The notes beneath the pieces are model-generated. The model was not told the DNA's origin. It searched no databases and saw nothing but the letters and a program-made list of their open reading frames with translations. Position numbers and translations under genes: made by a program. Below are positions 42,231 through 50,808 of a stretch of DNA of 64,000 bases, piece by piece (positions within the stretch are counted from its first letter, which is position 1; the number at the start of each line of letters is the position of its first letter). This stretch comes from Salinimicrobium soli (GTDB taxonomy: Bacteria > Bacteroidota > Bacteroidia > Flavobacteriales > Flavobacteriaceae), in assembly GCF_048323655.1 (NCBI RefSeq), contig NZ_JBLUWW010000001.1, forward strand, positions 434,001 to 498,000, written 5' to 3'.

Positions 42231-43469
42231 TTACTTTTTTGACAGGCTATCGGAAGCAGGTTTTTGTGCCATAAAGAGATCGTTTCGCGAGAGCAGCAAC
42301 AGGTTTGGATCTTCCTCACCTACCAGGCGTTTGGTTCTCAAATAACGGTTATAATTGAACTCATCAAAATCTTCGGAATTCGGGTCCATACTGCTGATGT
42401 GCACATTCCCTGATGAATGGATCATCTTATTATCTCCAATCCACATGCCCACGTGTACCACACGTTCTTTAGAAGAATCTGTTGCGGGAGTTCCGAAGAA
42501 CAGCAGGTCGCCCGGCTGCAGGTTTTCAAAGTTCTTAGTGGAGTCAACAACTTTTCCCGTATGTACCTGTTGAGAGGCGTCGCGAGGAATTACCATCCCG
42601 TTCATAAAATAAATGGTCTTGGTAAAGCCGCTGCAATCCACCCCTTTTGGAGAGGTGCCTCCCCAGAGATATGGCAGACCCATCAATTCTTTAGAGGTAG
42701 AAACGAGTTCTTCCTCAGAAAGGCTTCGGGAAGCTATCCATTCCTTATAAGGTTGGGCCTTGTCCTTTTCAAGATAGCCAATTTTGCCATCAGGATATTC
42801 CACCTCAAAAAAGCCATTTTTGGAACCTTTTAGAACAAAGATGTCCCCCGCCACCACGTCAGAAACAATTCCGGAATTGGTAGCAGCCTTTTCATAAGCC
42901 TGCCCGTAAGGTCTCAGAAAAATGACCTTTTCCGCAGCTTTCCAACTGGCGAATTCCTGTTCGGTAAGAGGGGTAATTCCGCCGTGATCCACCCAGGCAA
43001 TATAATTATCGGGGGTTTGTACAAGATACCAGTCGCCATCGTGTTTCAATACCTTCAACGGCGTTCCCAAAGTAGCCTGTGTTGCAAGTTCTGAGGAATG
43101 CCCCTGGTTGCTTCTAATATTCGCCACCGATGTGCGGACCAAAGCGCGGGTCTTCCCCTTCAGTTCATCGGAAGGCAGGAGTTGAATACTGTCGATATAA
43201 TCCACATCTGCAGCCTGAAGTTTTTCCCTCAGGGCAGCTACAGCTTCCGGAAGATTGGAATCCCCTTTCAGCACATAAGATTTCCCTTGTGGTTCGCTCT
43301 CGATATCAAACAGAGCGACCCTTTTATCAGGAACATATTCCTGCCGTACTTCTGCAATAACTTCAGCAGCCCTGTCTTCAGAAACTTCTTCCGAAGCTTC
43401 ATTTTTACAGGATTGTAGTCCCAATAATGCGAGTGCGGTAATTAAAATTGGTCTTTTAAAACTTCTCAT
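42231..43469 (-). CDS. NlpC/P60 (C40) cell-wall endopeptidase, lipoprotein
   Basis: This 412-residue protein has a lipobox LQSC (lipid near C21), one or two SH3-like domains (about 105-250: LVRTSVANIRSNQGHSSE, FLRPYGQAYEKAA) and a C-terminal papain-like NlpC/P60 domain. The catalytic Cys is in SPKGVDCSGFTKTIYF near residue 280 and the His in VVHVGMWIGDNKMIHSSG. By family analogy with YkfC-like enzymes it cleaves gamma-D-Glu-diaminopimelate bonds in muropeptides. It lies 19 bases before the GH3/beta-lactamase start on the same strand. Confidence 0.9.
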   Translation of the reverse strand: MRSFKRPILITALALLGLQSCKNEASEEVSEDRAAEVIAEVRQEYVPDKRVALFDIESEPQGKSYVLKGDSNLPEAVAALREKLQAADVDYIDSIQLLPSDELKGKTRALVRTSVANIRSNQGHSSELATQATLGTPLKVLKHDGDWYLVQTPDNYIAWVDHGGITPLTEQEFASWKAAEKVIFLRPYGQAYEKAATNSGIVSDVVAGDIFVLKGSKNGFFEVEYPDGKIGYLEKDKAQPYKEWIASRSLSEEELVSTSKELMGLPYLWGGTSPKGVDCSGFTKTIYFMNGMVIPRDASQQVHTGKVVDSTKNFENLQPGDLLFFGTPATDSSKERVVHVGMWIGDNKMIHSSGNVHISSMDPNSEDFDEFNYNRYLRTKRLVGEEDPNLLLLSRNDLFMAQKPASDSLSKK

Positions 43470-43509
43470 TCAGTGTTTTTTAAAAAGGAGGTTTTTTCAC
43501 TCTCTTTTA

Positions 43510-45186
43510 TTAATTCGTTGTTTCCTGATCTTCCGAAGCCGATTCCAGTAAAGCGAGATCAGCAGGGATCTGCTTCTCCAGAAAATTACTCTGTACACCC
43601 GTTCTGCTTACCGCGGTGACTCCGAGATTGGTCAATGTTCCGTTTTCCTTTTTATCGGCCAGGTACTTCGGCAAGGTAAAGGATCTCTGGCGGTGATCCA
43701 GGATCTTGTAATTCCATTTGTTGTTGTACTTGTAATAAACAACCCACTGAAAAACCTTTTTTGGATCTTCATGTTTCCAGCTCACCAGCACTTTCTCCCC
43801 ATTTTTGAAGGTGCTTACCTGCGGTGCTGCCGGTGCCACATCATTCAACCACGGACTCTCGGGAACCAGGGCCTGTTTGCGGTAGGCGTTATCCAGGATC
43901 CCGGCCGAAAGTTTTGGATATTTCAACAATGGCCCAATACTCCAATGGATGCTACCTTTACTTTCCGGCAACATTCCCCGGGTGATCATGATCTGACTTA
44001 CCGTCTCAATGAGGTTGGGATCATCGCCTCCAAAATCAATATTTATCCCCGGCCATAAATGCCGGTTTTCCAAATTCTCTTTTTCCCACCAACCCAAAAG
44101 CACCGGAAAACTCTGTGCCGTTTGGCTGATCTTCCAGTACAACTGTGGTGAATAATAATCGATCCAGCCTTTGTTCAGCCATAATTTAGCATCCGCATAT
44201 AATTCACTGTATTGATCCATTCCGGAGATGGATTGCGGGTGACCCGGCCGGTAAATTCCGAATGGGCTGATCCCGAACTTTACTTCGGGCTTTTCAGCTT
44301 TTATTTCTTTATAGATGCGTTCTACAAACCGGTTCACACTTTCCCTGCGCCAGTCTTCTTTTGAAAGTTTTCCTCCCTTTGCCGTGTAAGCTGCATAAGA
44401 AGCCGCATCTGGAAAATCTGCACCCTTGTTATAGGAGGCATACGGATAGAAATAGTCATCAAAATGTACGCCGTCCAGGTTGTACCGCTTTACCAGGTCC
44501 ATTACCACTGCCGCAGTATGATCCTGTACCGCTTCTTTGGAAGGATCCATCCACCACATTCCGTTCCTGAGCTGTACCACCAGCTCCGGATGTTGTTTCA
44601 CTACAGAAGCCGGTTTTACTTCGCCTCCGGTAGTATGATGGGCCCTATACGGATTCAGCCACACGTGTAGTTCCAGTCCGCGATCATGTGCTGCCTTGAT
44701 CCAGAATTCCAGCGGGTCATAATAGGGTTCAGGCGCCTTGCCCGGTTCTCCTGTAAGGAAATACGACCAGGGCTCCAGGTTACTTTTATAAAGGGCATCA
44801 GCTTGTGGCCGCACCTGAAAAATGACTGCATTGTAATTGTGCTGCTGTAGAAAATCCAGCAATTGCAAAGCTTCCTTTTGTTGTGCTTCAGAAGAGAGCC
44901 CGGCTTTACTTGGCCAATTGATATTGGCCACTGTGGCGATCCATGCCGCCCGGAATTCCCTCATCACGTAGGGCGAAGCGGTGATCTCCTTTACCGGATC
45001 TACCACAGCCTCGGGTTTTGGAGAAGCGGGAACAGGTTTTGGAGGAGTTACCACTTCCTTCTCTTGTACCGGTTTCTCAGCAACAGGAGTTGCAGGTCGT
45101 TTCTTTACTACTACCGGCTTGGTTGTAGAGCAGGCAGCGCTAAACAGGGCCAGCAAAAGAACAATGTAGAGGCTTTTCTTTGTCAT
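43510..45186 (-). CDS. GH10-like glycosyl hydrolase (GHL10, YddW-like), lipoprotein
   Basis: This 558-residue protein has a lipobox in ALFSAACST, a Lys/Pro-rich linker (about 25-70) and a GHL10 catalytic domain (about 75-420: EFRAAWIATVANINWPSK, LDGVHFDDYFYPY, KFGISPFGIYRPGHP). A fibronectin-III-like C-terminal domain follows (about 440-535). DDYFYPY carries the conserved acidic residues of the family. The related YddW/DigH enzymes cleave denuded peptidoglycan glycan. It sits between murQ and the NlpC/P60 gene, which supports a cell-wall substrate. Confidence 0.88.
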   Translation of the reverse strand: MTKKSLYIVLLLALFSAACSTTKPVVVKKRPATPVAEKPVQEKEVVTPPKPVPASPKPEAVVDPVKEITASPYVMREFRAAWIATVANINWPSKAGLSSEAQQKEALQLLDFLQQHNYNAVIFQVRPQADALYKSNLEPWSYFLTGEPGKAPEPYYDPLEFWIKAAHDRGLELHVWLNPYRAHHTTGGEVKPASVVKQHPELVVQLRNGMWWMDPSKEAVQDHTAAVVMDLVKRYNLDGVHFDDYFYPYASYNKGADFPDAASYAAYTAKGGKLSKEDWRRESVNRFVERIYKEIKAEKPEVKFGISPFGIYRPGHPQSISGMDQYSELYADAKLWLNKGWIDYYSPQLYWKISQTAQSFPVLLGWWEKENLENRHLWPGINIDFGGDDPNLIETVSQIMITRGMLPESKGSIHWSIGPLLKYPKLSAGILDNAYRKQALVPESPWLNDVAPAAPQVSTFKNGEKVLVSWKHEDPKKVFQWVVYYKYNNKWNYKILDHRQRSFTLPKYLADKKENGTLTNLGVTAVSRTGVQSNFLEKQIPADLALLESASEDQETTN

Positions 45187-45252
45187 TCAGGTATTAAAAA
45201 ATAGAAGTTTTGTTAGTTAACGTTTGATTCTCAAAAAAGTGTAAAGCACAGG

Positions 45253-46077
45253 TTATTTTTCCGGCTGATTTTTAAATACCTCCAAAACTTTCCGTACACT
45301 CTTGTATTCCTGCAGCAGGGTACGCGCCAGGTGTTCAGAAATATGAAGTTCCTCCATGAGCATCAGTTCTCCCCTGCCCACCAGTTTTTTGTTGGAAAGC
45401 TGCATGTCCACCATTTTGTTGCCTTTTATTCGGCCCAGACGGATCATTACAGAAGTAGAGATCATGTTGAGCACCAGTTTTTGTGATGTCCCCGATTTCA
45501 TGCGGGTACTACCGGTAACAAATTCAGGGCCTACCACGACTTCAATAGGTACTTCGGCGGCTTCACTGAGCGGAGAACCGGCATTGTTGGTTATACAGGC
45601 CGTGAAAAGGCCGTTTTCGCGTGCCTTTTTTATTCCGCCAATCACGTAAGGGGTGGTTCCTGAAGCGGCGATACCTATCAACACATCCTTCTCAGAAATG
45701 TTCTTTTCCTGCAGGTCTTTCCAGGCCTGCTGATCATCATCTTCAGCATTTTCAACAGCTTTCCGAAGGGCGACATCTCCCCCGGCAATTAGTCCTATCA
45801 CCAGGTTCTCGGAAACTCCAAAGGTTGGAGGACATTCCGAAGCATCCAGCACTCCTAACCGACCACTGGTTCCGGCGCCAATATAAAAGAGTCGGCCGTC
45901 ATGTACCCCTATTTGTTCTACTACCCGATCTACCACTTTTTCGATCTGAGGGATCACCTTTTCGACGGCTTCGGGTACTTTTTTGTCTTCGTTATTTATA
46001 TTTTTCAGGATCTCAGCGGTGTTCATCAATTCCAGATGATCATATAGGGAAGCCTGTTCTGTGGTCTTTTTATTCAT
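45253..46077 (-). CDS. murQ: N-acetylmuramic acid 6-phosphate etherase
   Basis: This 274-residue SIS-domain enzyme removes lactate from MurNAc-6-phosphate, giving GlcNAc-6-phosphate. The sugar-binding loop is YIGAGTSGRLGVLDASECPP. The two catalytic acids fall at E81 and E112 (DASECPPTFG, ENAEDD), with the same 31-residue spacing as E83/E114 of E. coli MurQ. It lies 26 bases after the MFS gene and 66 bases before the GH10-like gene. A MurNAc kinase, needed to feed it, is not in the window. Confidence 0.95.
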   Translation of the reverse strand: MNKKTTEQASLYDHLELMNTAEILKNINNEDKKVPEAVEKVIPQIEKVVDRVVEQIGVHDGRLFYIGAGTSGRLGVLDASECPPTFGVSENLVIGLIAGGDVALRKAVENAEDDDQQAWKDLQEKNISEKDVLIGIAASGTTPYVIGGIKKARENGLFTACITNNAGSPLSEAAEVPIEVVVGPEFVTGSTRMKSGTSQKLVLNMISTSVMIRLGRIKGNKMVDMQLSNKKLVGRGELMLMEELHISEHLARTLLQEYKSVRKVLEVFKNQPEK

Positions 46078-46103
46078 GGCAATTTTTTTCTTGAAACGAG
46101 AAT

Positions 46104-47375
46104 TTACAAAGATCTCACTTTATATCCCTTAGTTGCGAAGTAAAATATGTACAGGTAACAGGGAATAAGGATCCAATATGCCTGCTGCGGATTCACTATA
46201 TCAACCAGGTAGCCATACAATGGAGGAATTACAGCTCCCCCGGCAATGGCCATAATAAGAAAAGAAGATCCTATTTTGGTAAACCTTCCCAATCCTGCAA
46301 GTGCCATTGGCCAGATCGCCGGCCATACCATCGCATTGGCTAACCCCAGTAAAGAAATACAGAAAACTGAAACGAATCCATTCGTGAAAATGGCAAGTAA
46401 TCCGAATACTATCCCCAGAATCGCAGAGATCTTTAAAGCGGTTTCCTGTTTAACGAATTTCGGAATAGTGAAAATTCCGATCACATAGCCCACGATCATT
46501 GCGGCCAGCGTGATACTGGCAAAGAACTTTGCATCGTTGAGCGGGATGCCGTGCGCCTGATTGGCATAACTGATAATAGTATCTCCCGCGATCACTTCCA
46601 CACCCACGTAAAGGAACAACGCAAGCGTTCCTAAAAAGACATGCGGAAATTGAAAAATGCTGGTCTTATTAAGATTTGACTTTGCCACTGCTTCGTCCTC
46701 GGCATCGGCATCCACTTCAGGAAGGGCAGAAAAATAGATCATCAATGCGAGTAATATGAGTACCCCCATCATCACCAGGTAAGGATCGATAACCCGCTCA
46801 GCAAGTTCGTTTAGAGCTGCAATTTTTTCCTCGCCGGCAAGAGCTGCAATGGCTTCCCCGGGATCTTCCGAAGAGCTGAAGAGCACTGCTCCCAGAATAA
46901 TTGGGGCTAACACTCCGGCTACTTTATTACAGATCCCCATAATACTTATCCTTTTCGCCGCACTTTCAATAGGCCCTAAGACCGTCACGTAAGGATTCGC
47001 GGCTGTTTGTAAAATGGCCAGTCCTGTTCCCTGAACAAATAGTCCTAACAGGAACATCCAGTATTCCCGGCTATAGGCCGCAGGAATAAAGACCAGGCAA
47101 CCAACTGCCATGACCAAAAGGCCCAGCGACATTCCTTTTTTGTAACCTGTTCTTTGCAACACCCAGGCCGACGGTAGTGCCATCACCAAATAGGAAATGT
47201 AGAAAGCCGTCACCACCAGGTAAGATTGAAAATTGTTCAGCTCACAGGCGAGTTTCAGATAAGGTATCAAAACCGAGTTGAGCCAGGTGACAAATCCGAA
47301 GATAAAGAAGAGGGCTCCAATAATAACGATCGACCGCTGCGTGCCCGATTTTGTTGTAGTAAGGGTATTTTCCAT
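46104..47375 (-). CDS. MFS sugar transporter (FucP/NagP-like)
   Basis: This 423-residue inner-membrane permease has about 12 helices. It belongs to the FucP-like sugar:H+ branch: FGFVTWLNSVLIPYLK near residue 28, LQTAANPYVTVLGP in the middle and PAIWPMALAGLGRFT in the C-terminal half. Placed directly upstream of murQ it probably imports MurNAc, GlcNAc-MurNAc products or GlcNAc. The substrate is inferred from context only. It is the first gene of the cluster running down to the GH3/beta-lactamase fusion. Confidence 0.88.
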   Translation of the reverse strand: MENTLTTTKSGTQRSIVIIGALFFIFGFVTWLNSVLIPYLKLACELNNFQSYLVVTAFYISYLVMALPSAWVLQRTGYKKGMSLGLLVMAVGCLVFIPAAYSREYWMFLLGLFVQGTGLAILQTAANPYVTVLGPIESAAKRISIMGICNKVAGVLAPIILGAVLFSSSEDPGEAIAALAGEEKIAALNELAERVIDPYLVMMGVLILLALMIYFSALPEVDADAEDEAVAKSNLNKTSIFQFPHVFLGTLALFLYVGVEVIAGDTIISYANQAHGIPLNDAKFFASITLAAMIVGYVIGIFTIPKFVKQETALKISAILGIVFGLLAIFTNGFVSVFCISLLGLANAMVWPAIWPMALAGLGRFTKIGSSFLIMAIAGGAVIPPLYGYLVDIVNPQQAYWILIPCYLYIFYFATKGYKVRSL

Positions 47376-47559
47376 AGGTCCCGGGGGGAAGGATTAATTG
47401 CTTAAAAAGCAGGTTTATAAACAGCACCCAAGATATACATTTCTTAAATAAAGCTTAAATGAAGGAAGAATTTTTTGGCCTTTGCGTACATTTTGAAATG
47501 GTCCCGTTCAAAGCCTGAAAAACAGGAAAAAACGGCGAATTGATCCCAAAGAATATTTC

Positions 47560-47589
47560 TTTAGAGGCCTTTAAAAAAAACTATATTTG
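47560..47589 (+). promoter_or_regulatory. Promoter of lepA
   Basis: The -7 element TATATTTG (47582-47589) is exact. TTTA (47560-47563) at 18 bp spacing is a three-of-four match to the -33 element. The leader would be about 45 bases. Confidence 0.52.
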
Positions 47590-47642
47590 TACCTTTTAAA
47601 ATCTGATTCCCAAAAAGGGGAATTTTATCTCGGAAATTGAAC

Positions 47643-49439
47643 ATGAAGAATATTCGGAATTTTTGCATAATCGCACATATTGACCACGGAAAAAGTACGC
47701 TGGCCGACAGGCTCCTTGACTCCACCGGATCGGTGACAGACAGGGAGAAGCAGGAGCAGTTGCTGGACAATATGGATCTTGAGCGGGAGAGAGGTATTAC
47801 CATCAAGAGTCATGCGATCCAGATGGATTATACTTACAAGGGAGAGCAATATATTCTGAACCTGATCGACACTCCGGGACACGTGGATTTCTCTTACGAG
47901 GTTTCCCGTTCTATCGCGGCCTGTGAAGGTGCACTTCTGGTAGTGGATGCCGCACAAAGCATCCAGGCACAAACCATTTCAAACCTTTACCTGGCTTTGG
48001 AGAATGACCTGGAGATCATTCCTGTACTGAACAAGGTTGATCTGCCGAGTGCAAATCCTGAAGAGGTAACCGATGATATCGTGGACCTTTTAGGTTGTGA
48101 CTCTTCTGATGTTATTCCGGCGAGCGCCAAGACAGGTATTGGGATCGATGAGATCCTGGCTGCTATTATTGAGCGTATTCCGCCGCCATCAGGGAAAGTA
48201 GATGCTCCTTTGCGGGCGTTGATCTTTGATTCGGTTTACAATCCTTTCCGCGGAGTAGAGACTTACTTCAGGGTGATCAACGGAAGTATCAAAAAAGGGC
48301 AAAATATTAAGTTCGTTGCTACCAACAAGAATTACTTTGCAGATGAAGTAGGGACGTTGAAACTGAAACAACTTCCAAAGAATGAGATAAAGACCGGAGA
48401 TGTGGGTTACCTCATCACCGGAATCAAGGAAGCTAAAGAAGTAAAAGTTGGGGATACCATCACCGATGCTAAAAACCCGACTACAGAAGCAGTTCCCGGA
48501 TTTGAGGACGTAAAACCAATGGTTTTCGCCGGAATCTACCCGGTAGACACCGAAGATTACGAAGATCTGCGCGCTTCTATGGAAAAACTACAGCTGAACG
48601 ACGCTTCCCTGGTATTCGTTCCTGAAAGCTCCGCAGCCCTCGGATTTGGATTCCGTTGTGGATTCCTCGGAATGTTGCACCTCGAGATCATTCAGGAGCG
48701 ACTGGAAAGGGAATTCGACATGACGGTAATTACTACCGTTCCAAACGTGTCTTATCACGCCTATACTCATAAAAACAGAGACCAGGTAATCCTGGTGAAT
48801 AATCCTTCTGACCTTCCGGAACCATCGAGCCTGGATAGGGTGGAGGAACCATATATTAAAGCCACCATCATCACTAAAGCTGATTTTGTGGGTCCTGTAA
48901 TGTCGCTTTGTATTGAAAAGCGCGGGCAGATCACCAATCAAACTTACCTCACTCCGGAGCGGGTGGAGCTGTCATTCGATATGCCGCTGGCAGAGATCGT
49001 TTTCGATTTCTACGATCGACTGAAAACCGTATCCAAAGGATATGCTTCTTTTGACTACTCGCCAATTGGAATGCGCCCTTCAAAACTTGTGAAAGTTGAT
49101 GTGCTTCTTAACGGAAACGTGGTAGATGCACTTTCTGCACTGCTTCACGTGGACAATGCCTATGACATTGGAAAGAAAATGTGCGAAAAGCTCAAGGAAC
49201 TTATCCCGAGACAGCAATTCGACATTCCGATCCAAGCGGCTATCGGAGCGAAGATCATCGCCCGTGAGACTGTAAAAGCCTTGAGAAAAGACGTTACTGC
49301 CAAGTGTTACGGAGGAGATATCTCCCGTAAAAGAAAACTGCTTGAAAAGCAGAAAAAAGGTAAAAAGCGTATGCGTCAGGTTGGAAACGTAGAGATCCCA
49401 CAAGAAGCGTTTATGGCTGTTTTGAAATTAAACGATTAA
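47643..49439 (+). CDS. lepA: Elongation factor 4 (LepA)
   Basis: This 598-residue translational GTPase back-translocates stalled ribosomes. It has G1 AHIDHGKSTLADRLL near residue 10, G2 RGITIKSHA, G3 DTPGHVDF and G4 NKVDLPSA, and ends with the LepA-specific C-terminal domain (GAKIIARETVKALRKDVTAK, RKRKLLEKQKKGKKRMR). I use ATG 47643; a TTG two codons earlier (47637) is in frame but unlikely. The length is one residue short of E. coli LepA. Confidence 0.96.
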   Translation: MKNIRNFCIIAHIDHGKSTLADRLLDSTGSVTDREKQEQLLDNMDLERERGITIKSHAIQMDYTYKGEQYILNLIDTPGHVDFSYEVSRSIAACEGALLVVDAAQSIQAQTISNLYLALENDLEIIPVLNKVDLPSANPEEVTDDIVDLLGCDSSDVIPASAKTGIGIDEILAAIIERIPPPSGKVDAPLRALIFDSVYNPFRGVETYFRVINGSIKKGQNIKFVATNKNYFADEVGTLKLKQLPKNEIKTGDVGYLITGIKEAKEVKVGDTITDAKNPTTEAVPGFEDVKPMVFAGIYPVDTEDYEDLRASMEKLQLNDASLVFVPESSAALGFGFRCGFLGMLHLEIIQERLEREFDMTVITTVPNVSYHAYTHKNRDQVILVNNPSDLPEPSSLDRVEEPYIKATIITKADFVGPVMSLCIEKRGQITNQTYLTPERVELSFDMPLAEIVFDFYDRLKTVSKGYASFDYSPIGMRPSKLVKVDVLLNGNVVDALSALLHVDNAYDIGKKMCEKLKELIPRQQFDIPIQAAIGAKIIARETVKALRKDVTAKCYGGDISRKRKLLEKQKKGKKRMRQVGNVEIPQEAFMAVLKLND

Positions 49440-49441
49440 TC

Positions 49442-49476
49442 GATTCAGGATTTAAGATTCAAAATTCAAGATTGTT
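49442..49476. repeat. Heptad repeats after lepA
   Basis: Five heptads, GATTCAG, GATTTAA, GATTCAA, AATTCAA and GATTGTT, start three bases after the lepA stop and precede its terminator. Confidence 0.78.
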
Positions 49477-49488
49477 ATGAAATAATTT

Positions 49489-49523
49489 AGGCGTGCGATT
49501 CAATCGTGCGCCTTTTCTTTTTT
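49489..49523 (+). terminator. Terminator of lepA
   Basis: AGGCG and CGAT pair with ATCG and CGCCT around a short internal mismatch (49490-49513), followed by a T-rich run to 49522. Confidence 0.7.
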
Positions 49524-49528
49524 AATAA

Positions 49529-49965
49529 GCCACGAATGCACGAATAACTAAAATCTGATTGTCACCCCGAGCGGAGTCGAGGGGTCTTTCTGATTGTGGA
49601 ATGGAAACTTTGCTTCCCAAATTAATTTTGACAGGTCTCAAAAAGGGCATTTTTGAGAGGTTATATTTCTCTTTTTTAAATGGCCACGAATGCACTAATA
49701 AACTTTTATTATTCCTTTCTGCGACCTCTGCGGGACTCTGCGTCCTTTGCGCGGACCTTTTAGAAGGTCATTTTTCTCTGTTCTAAAAGGAGCCACGGAT
49801 GCACTAATAAAATTGTATTACTCCCTCTGCGACCTCTGCGGAGACTCTGCGCCCTTTGCGTGAACTTTTTAGACATTCCAAATATTTTCAAATACTTAAA
49901 GCTCTAAAAATGTCATTTTTGAAGAGGTCTTTTTTCTCTATTCTCTCCTCTCTTTTCTTCATTCC
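49529..49965. repeat. Mosaic repeat island between lepA and yebC
   Basis: The 607-base gap 49440-50046 has no gene. It holds a CCACGAATGCACGAATAA element (49529-49549), a GTCACCCCGAGCGGAGTCGAGGGG element (49561-49584), palindrome copies (49638-49656, one core mismatch; 49757-49775, degenerate; 49906-49920, perfect core) and two direct repeats of about 77 bases (49680-49757 and 49791-49866) containing GCGACCTCTGCGG and ACTCTGCG. Last comes a pyrimidine-rich arm, the inverse of the purine arm at 35.5 kb. Confidence 0.8.
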
Positions 49966-49986
49966 TGGAGTCTTCATTCAATTTTT

Positions 49987-49994
49987 TAACTTTG
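49987..49994 (+). promoter_or_regulatory. Candidate -7 element for the yebC-type gene
   Basis: TAACTTTG matches TAnnTTTG. The predicted leader of about 46 bases contains the heptad array at 50016-50043. The -33 region is weak. Confidence 0.42.
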
Positions 49995-50015
49995 TGAGAC
50001 AACAGATAAATCGAA

Positions 50016-50043
50016 AGTCTAACGTCTCAAAACTAAAGACTAA
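50016..50043. repeat. Four heptads directly before the yebC-type start
   Basis: AGTCTAA, CGTCTCA, AAACTAA and AGACTAA end three bases before the ATG at 50047, where a ribosome binding site would be. Confidence 0.72.
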
Positions 50044-50046
50044 CCA

Positions 50047-50808
50047 ATGGCCGGACATAGCAAATGGGCGAATATCAAACACCGAAAAGGAGCGCAGGAT
50101 AAGAAAAGAGCGAAACAGTTCACACGTGCGATCAAGGAGATAAGTGTGGCGGTGAAGGAAGGCGGTGGACCCGATCCTGAAGCTAATCCGGCGCTGCGAA
50201 ATGCCATTTCCAATGCCAAGGGAGTAAATATGCCCAAAGACACCATTGAAAGGGCCATCAAGAAGGCCAGTGGGGCAGAAGCGGACAATTATGAAGCTGT
50301 GACCTTTGAAGGTTATGGTCCCCATGGCATCGCTTTCTTTATTGAATGTACTACAGATAATCAAAACCGTACGGTAGCTTCCGTGCGATCAATCTTTTCA
50401 AAGAATGGCGGCAGCCTTGGTACCAATGGTTCATTGGAATTCCTTTTTGACCGTAAGGGAGTTTTTACCATTTCCAGGGAAAGTATTGCTCAAAATATGG
50501 AAGAATTCGAGCTGGAATTGATCGAAGGCGGCGCAACTTCTATTGAAAAAGAGGAAAACGCATTGTACGTCTATACCGATTTCACCGACTTCGGGTTGAT
50601 GAATTCCAAACTGGAAGAATTGGGAATAGAGCCTAAGAATGCAGAAGTACAACGTATTCCGTTGAATACAGTAGAACTACCGTTGGGTCAGGCGAAAGAG
50701 ATCATGCAGCTCATTGAAAAATTTGAAGATGACGATGATGTGCAAAATGTCTATCACAACATGGAGCTCACTGATGAATTGGTGACTGAAATGGAAAGTG
50801 ATGATTAA
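50047..50808 (+). CDS. YebC/PmpR family protein
   Basis: This 253-residue protein of the YebC (TACO1-like) family starts MAGHSKWANIKHRKGAQDKK and contains NPALRNAISNAKGVNMPKDT and YEAVTFEGYGPHGIAFFIEC. Long called a transcription regulator, recent family-level work points to a role in translation of difficult sequences. Three domains are expected and the length is normal. It converges with the CPA1 antiporter gene, their stop codons sharing TTAA (4-base overlap). The leader carries heptad repeats. Confidence 0.92.
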   Translation: MAGHSKWANIKHRKGAQDKKRAKQFTRAIKEISVAVKEGGGPDPEANPALRNAISNAKGVNMPKDTIERAIKKASGAEADNYEAVTFEGYGPHGIAFFIECTTDNQNRTVASVRSIFSKNGGSLGTNGSLEFLFDRKGVFTISRESIAQNMEEFELELIEGGATSIEKEENALYVYTDFTDFGLMNSKLEELGIEPKNAEVQRIPLNTVELPLGQAKEIMQLIEKFEDDDDVQNVYHNMELTDELVTEMESDD

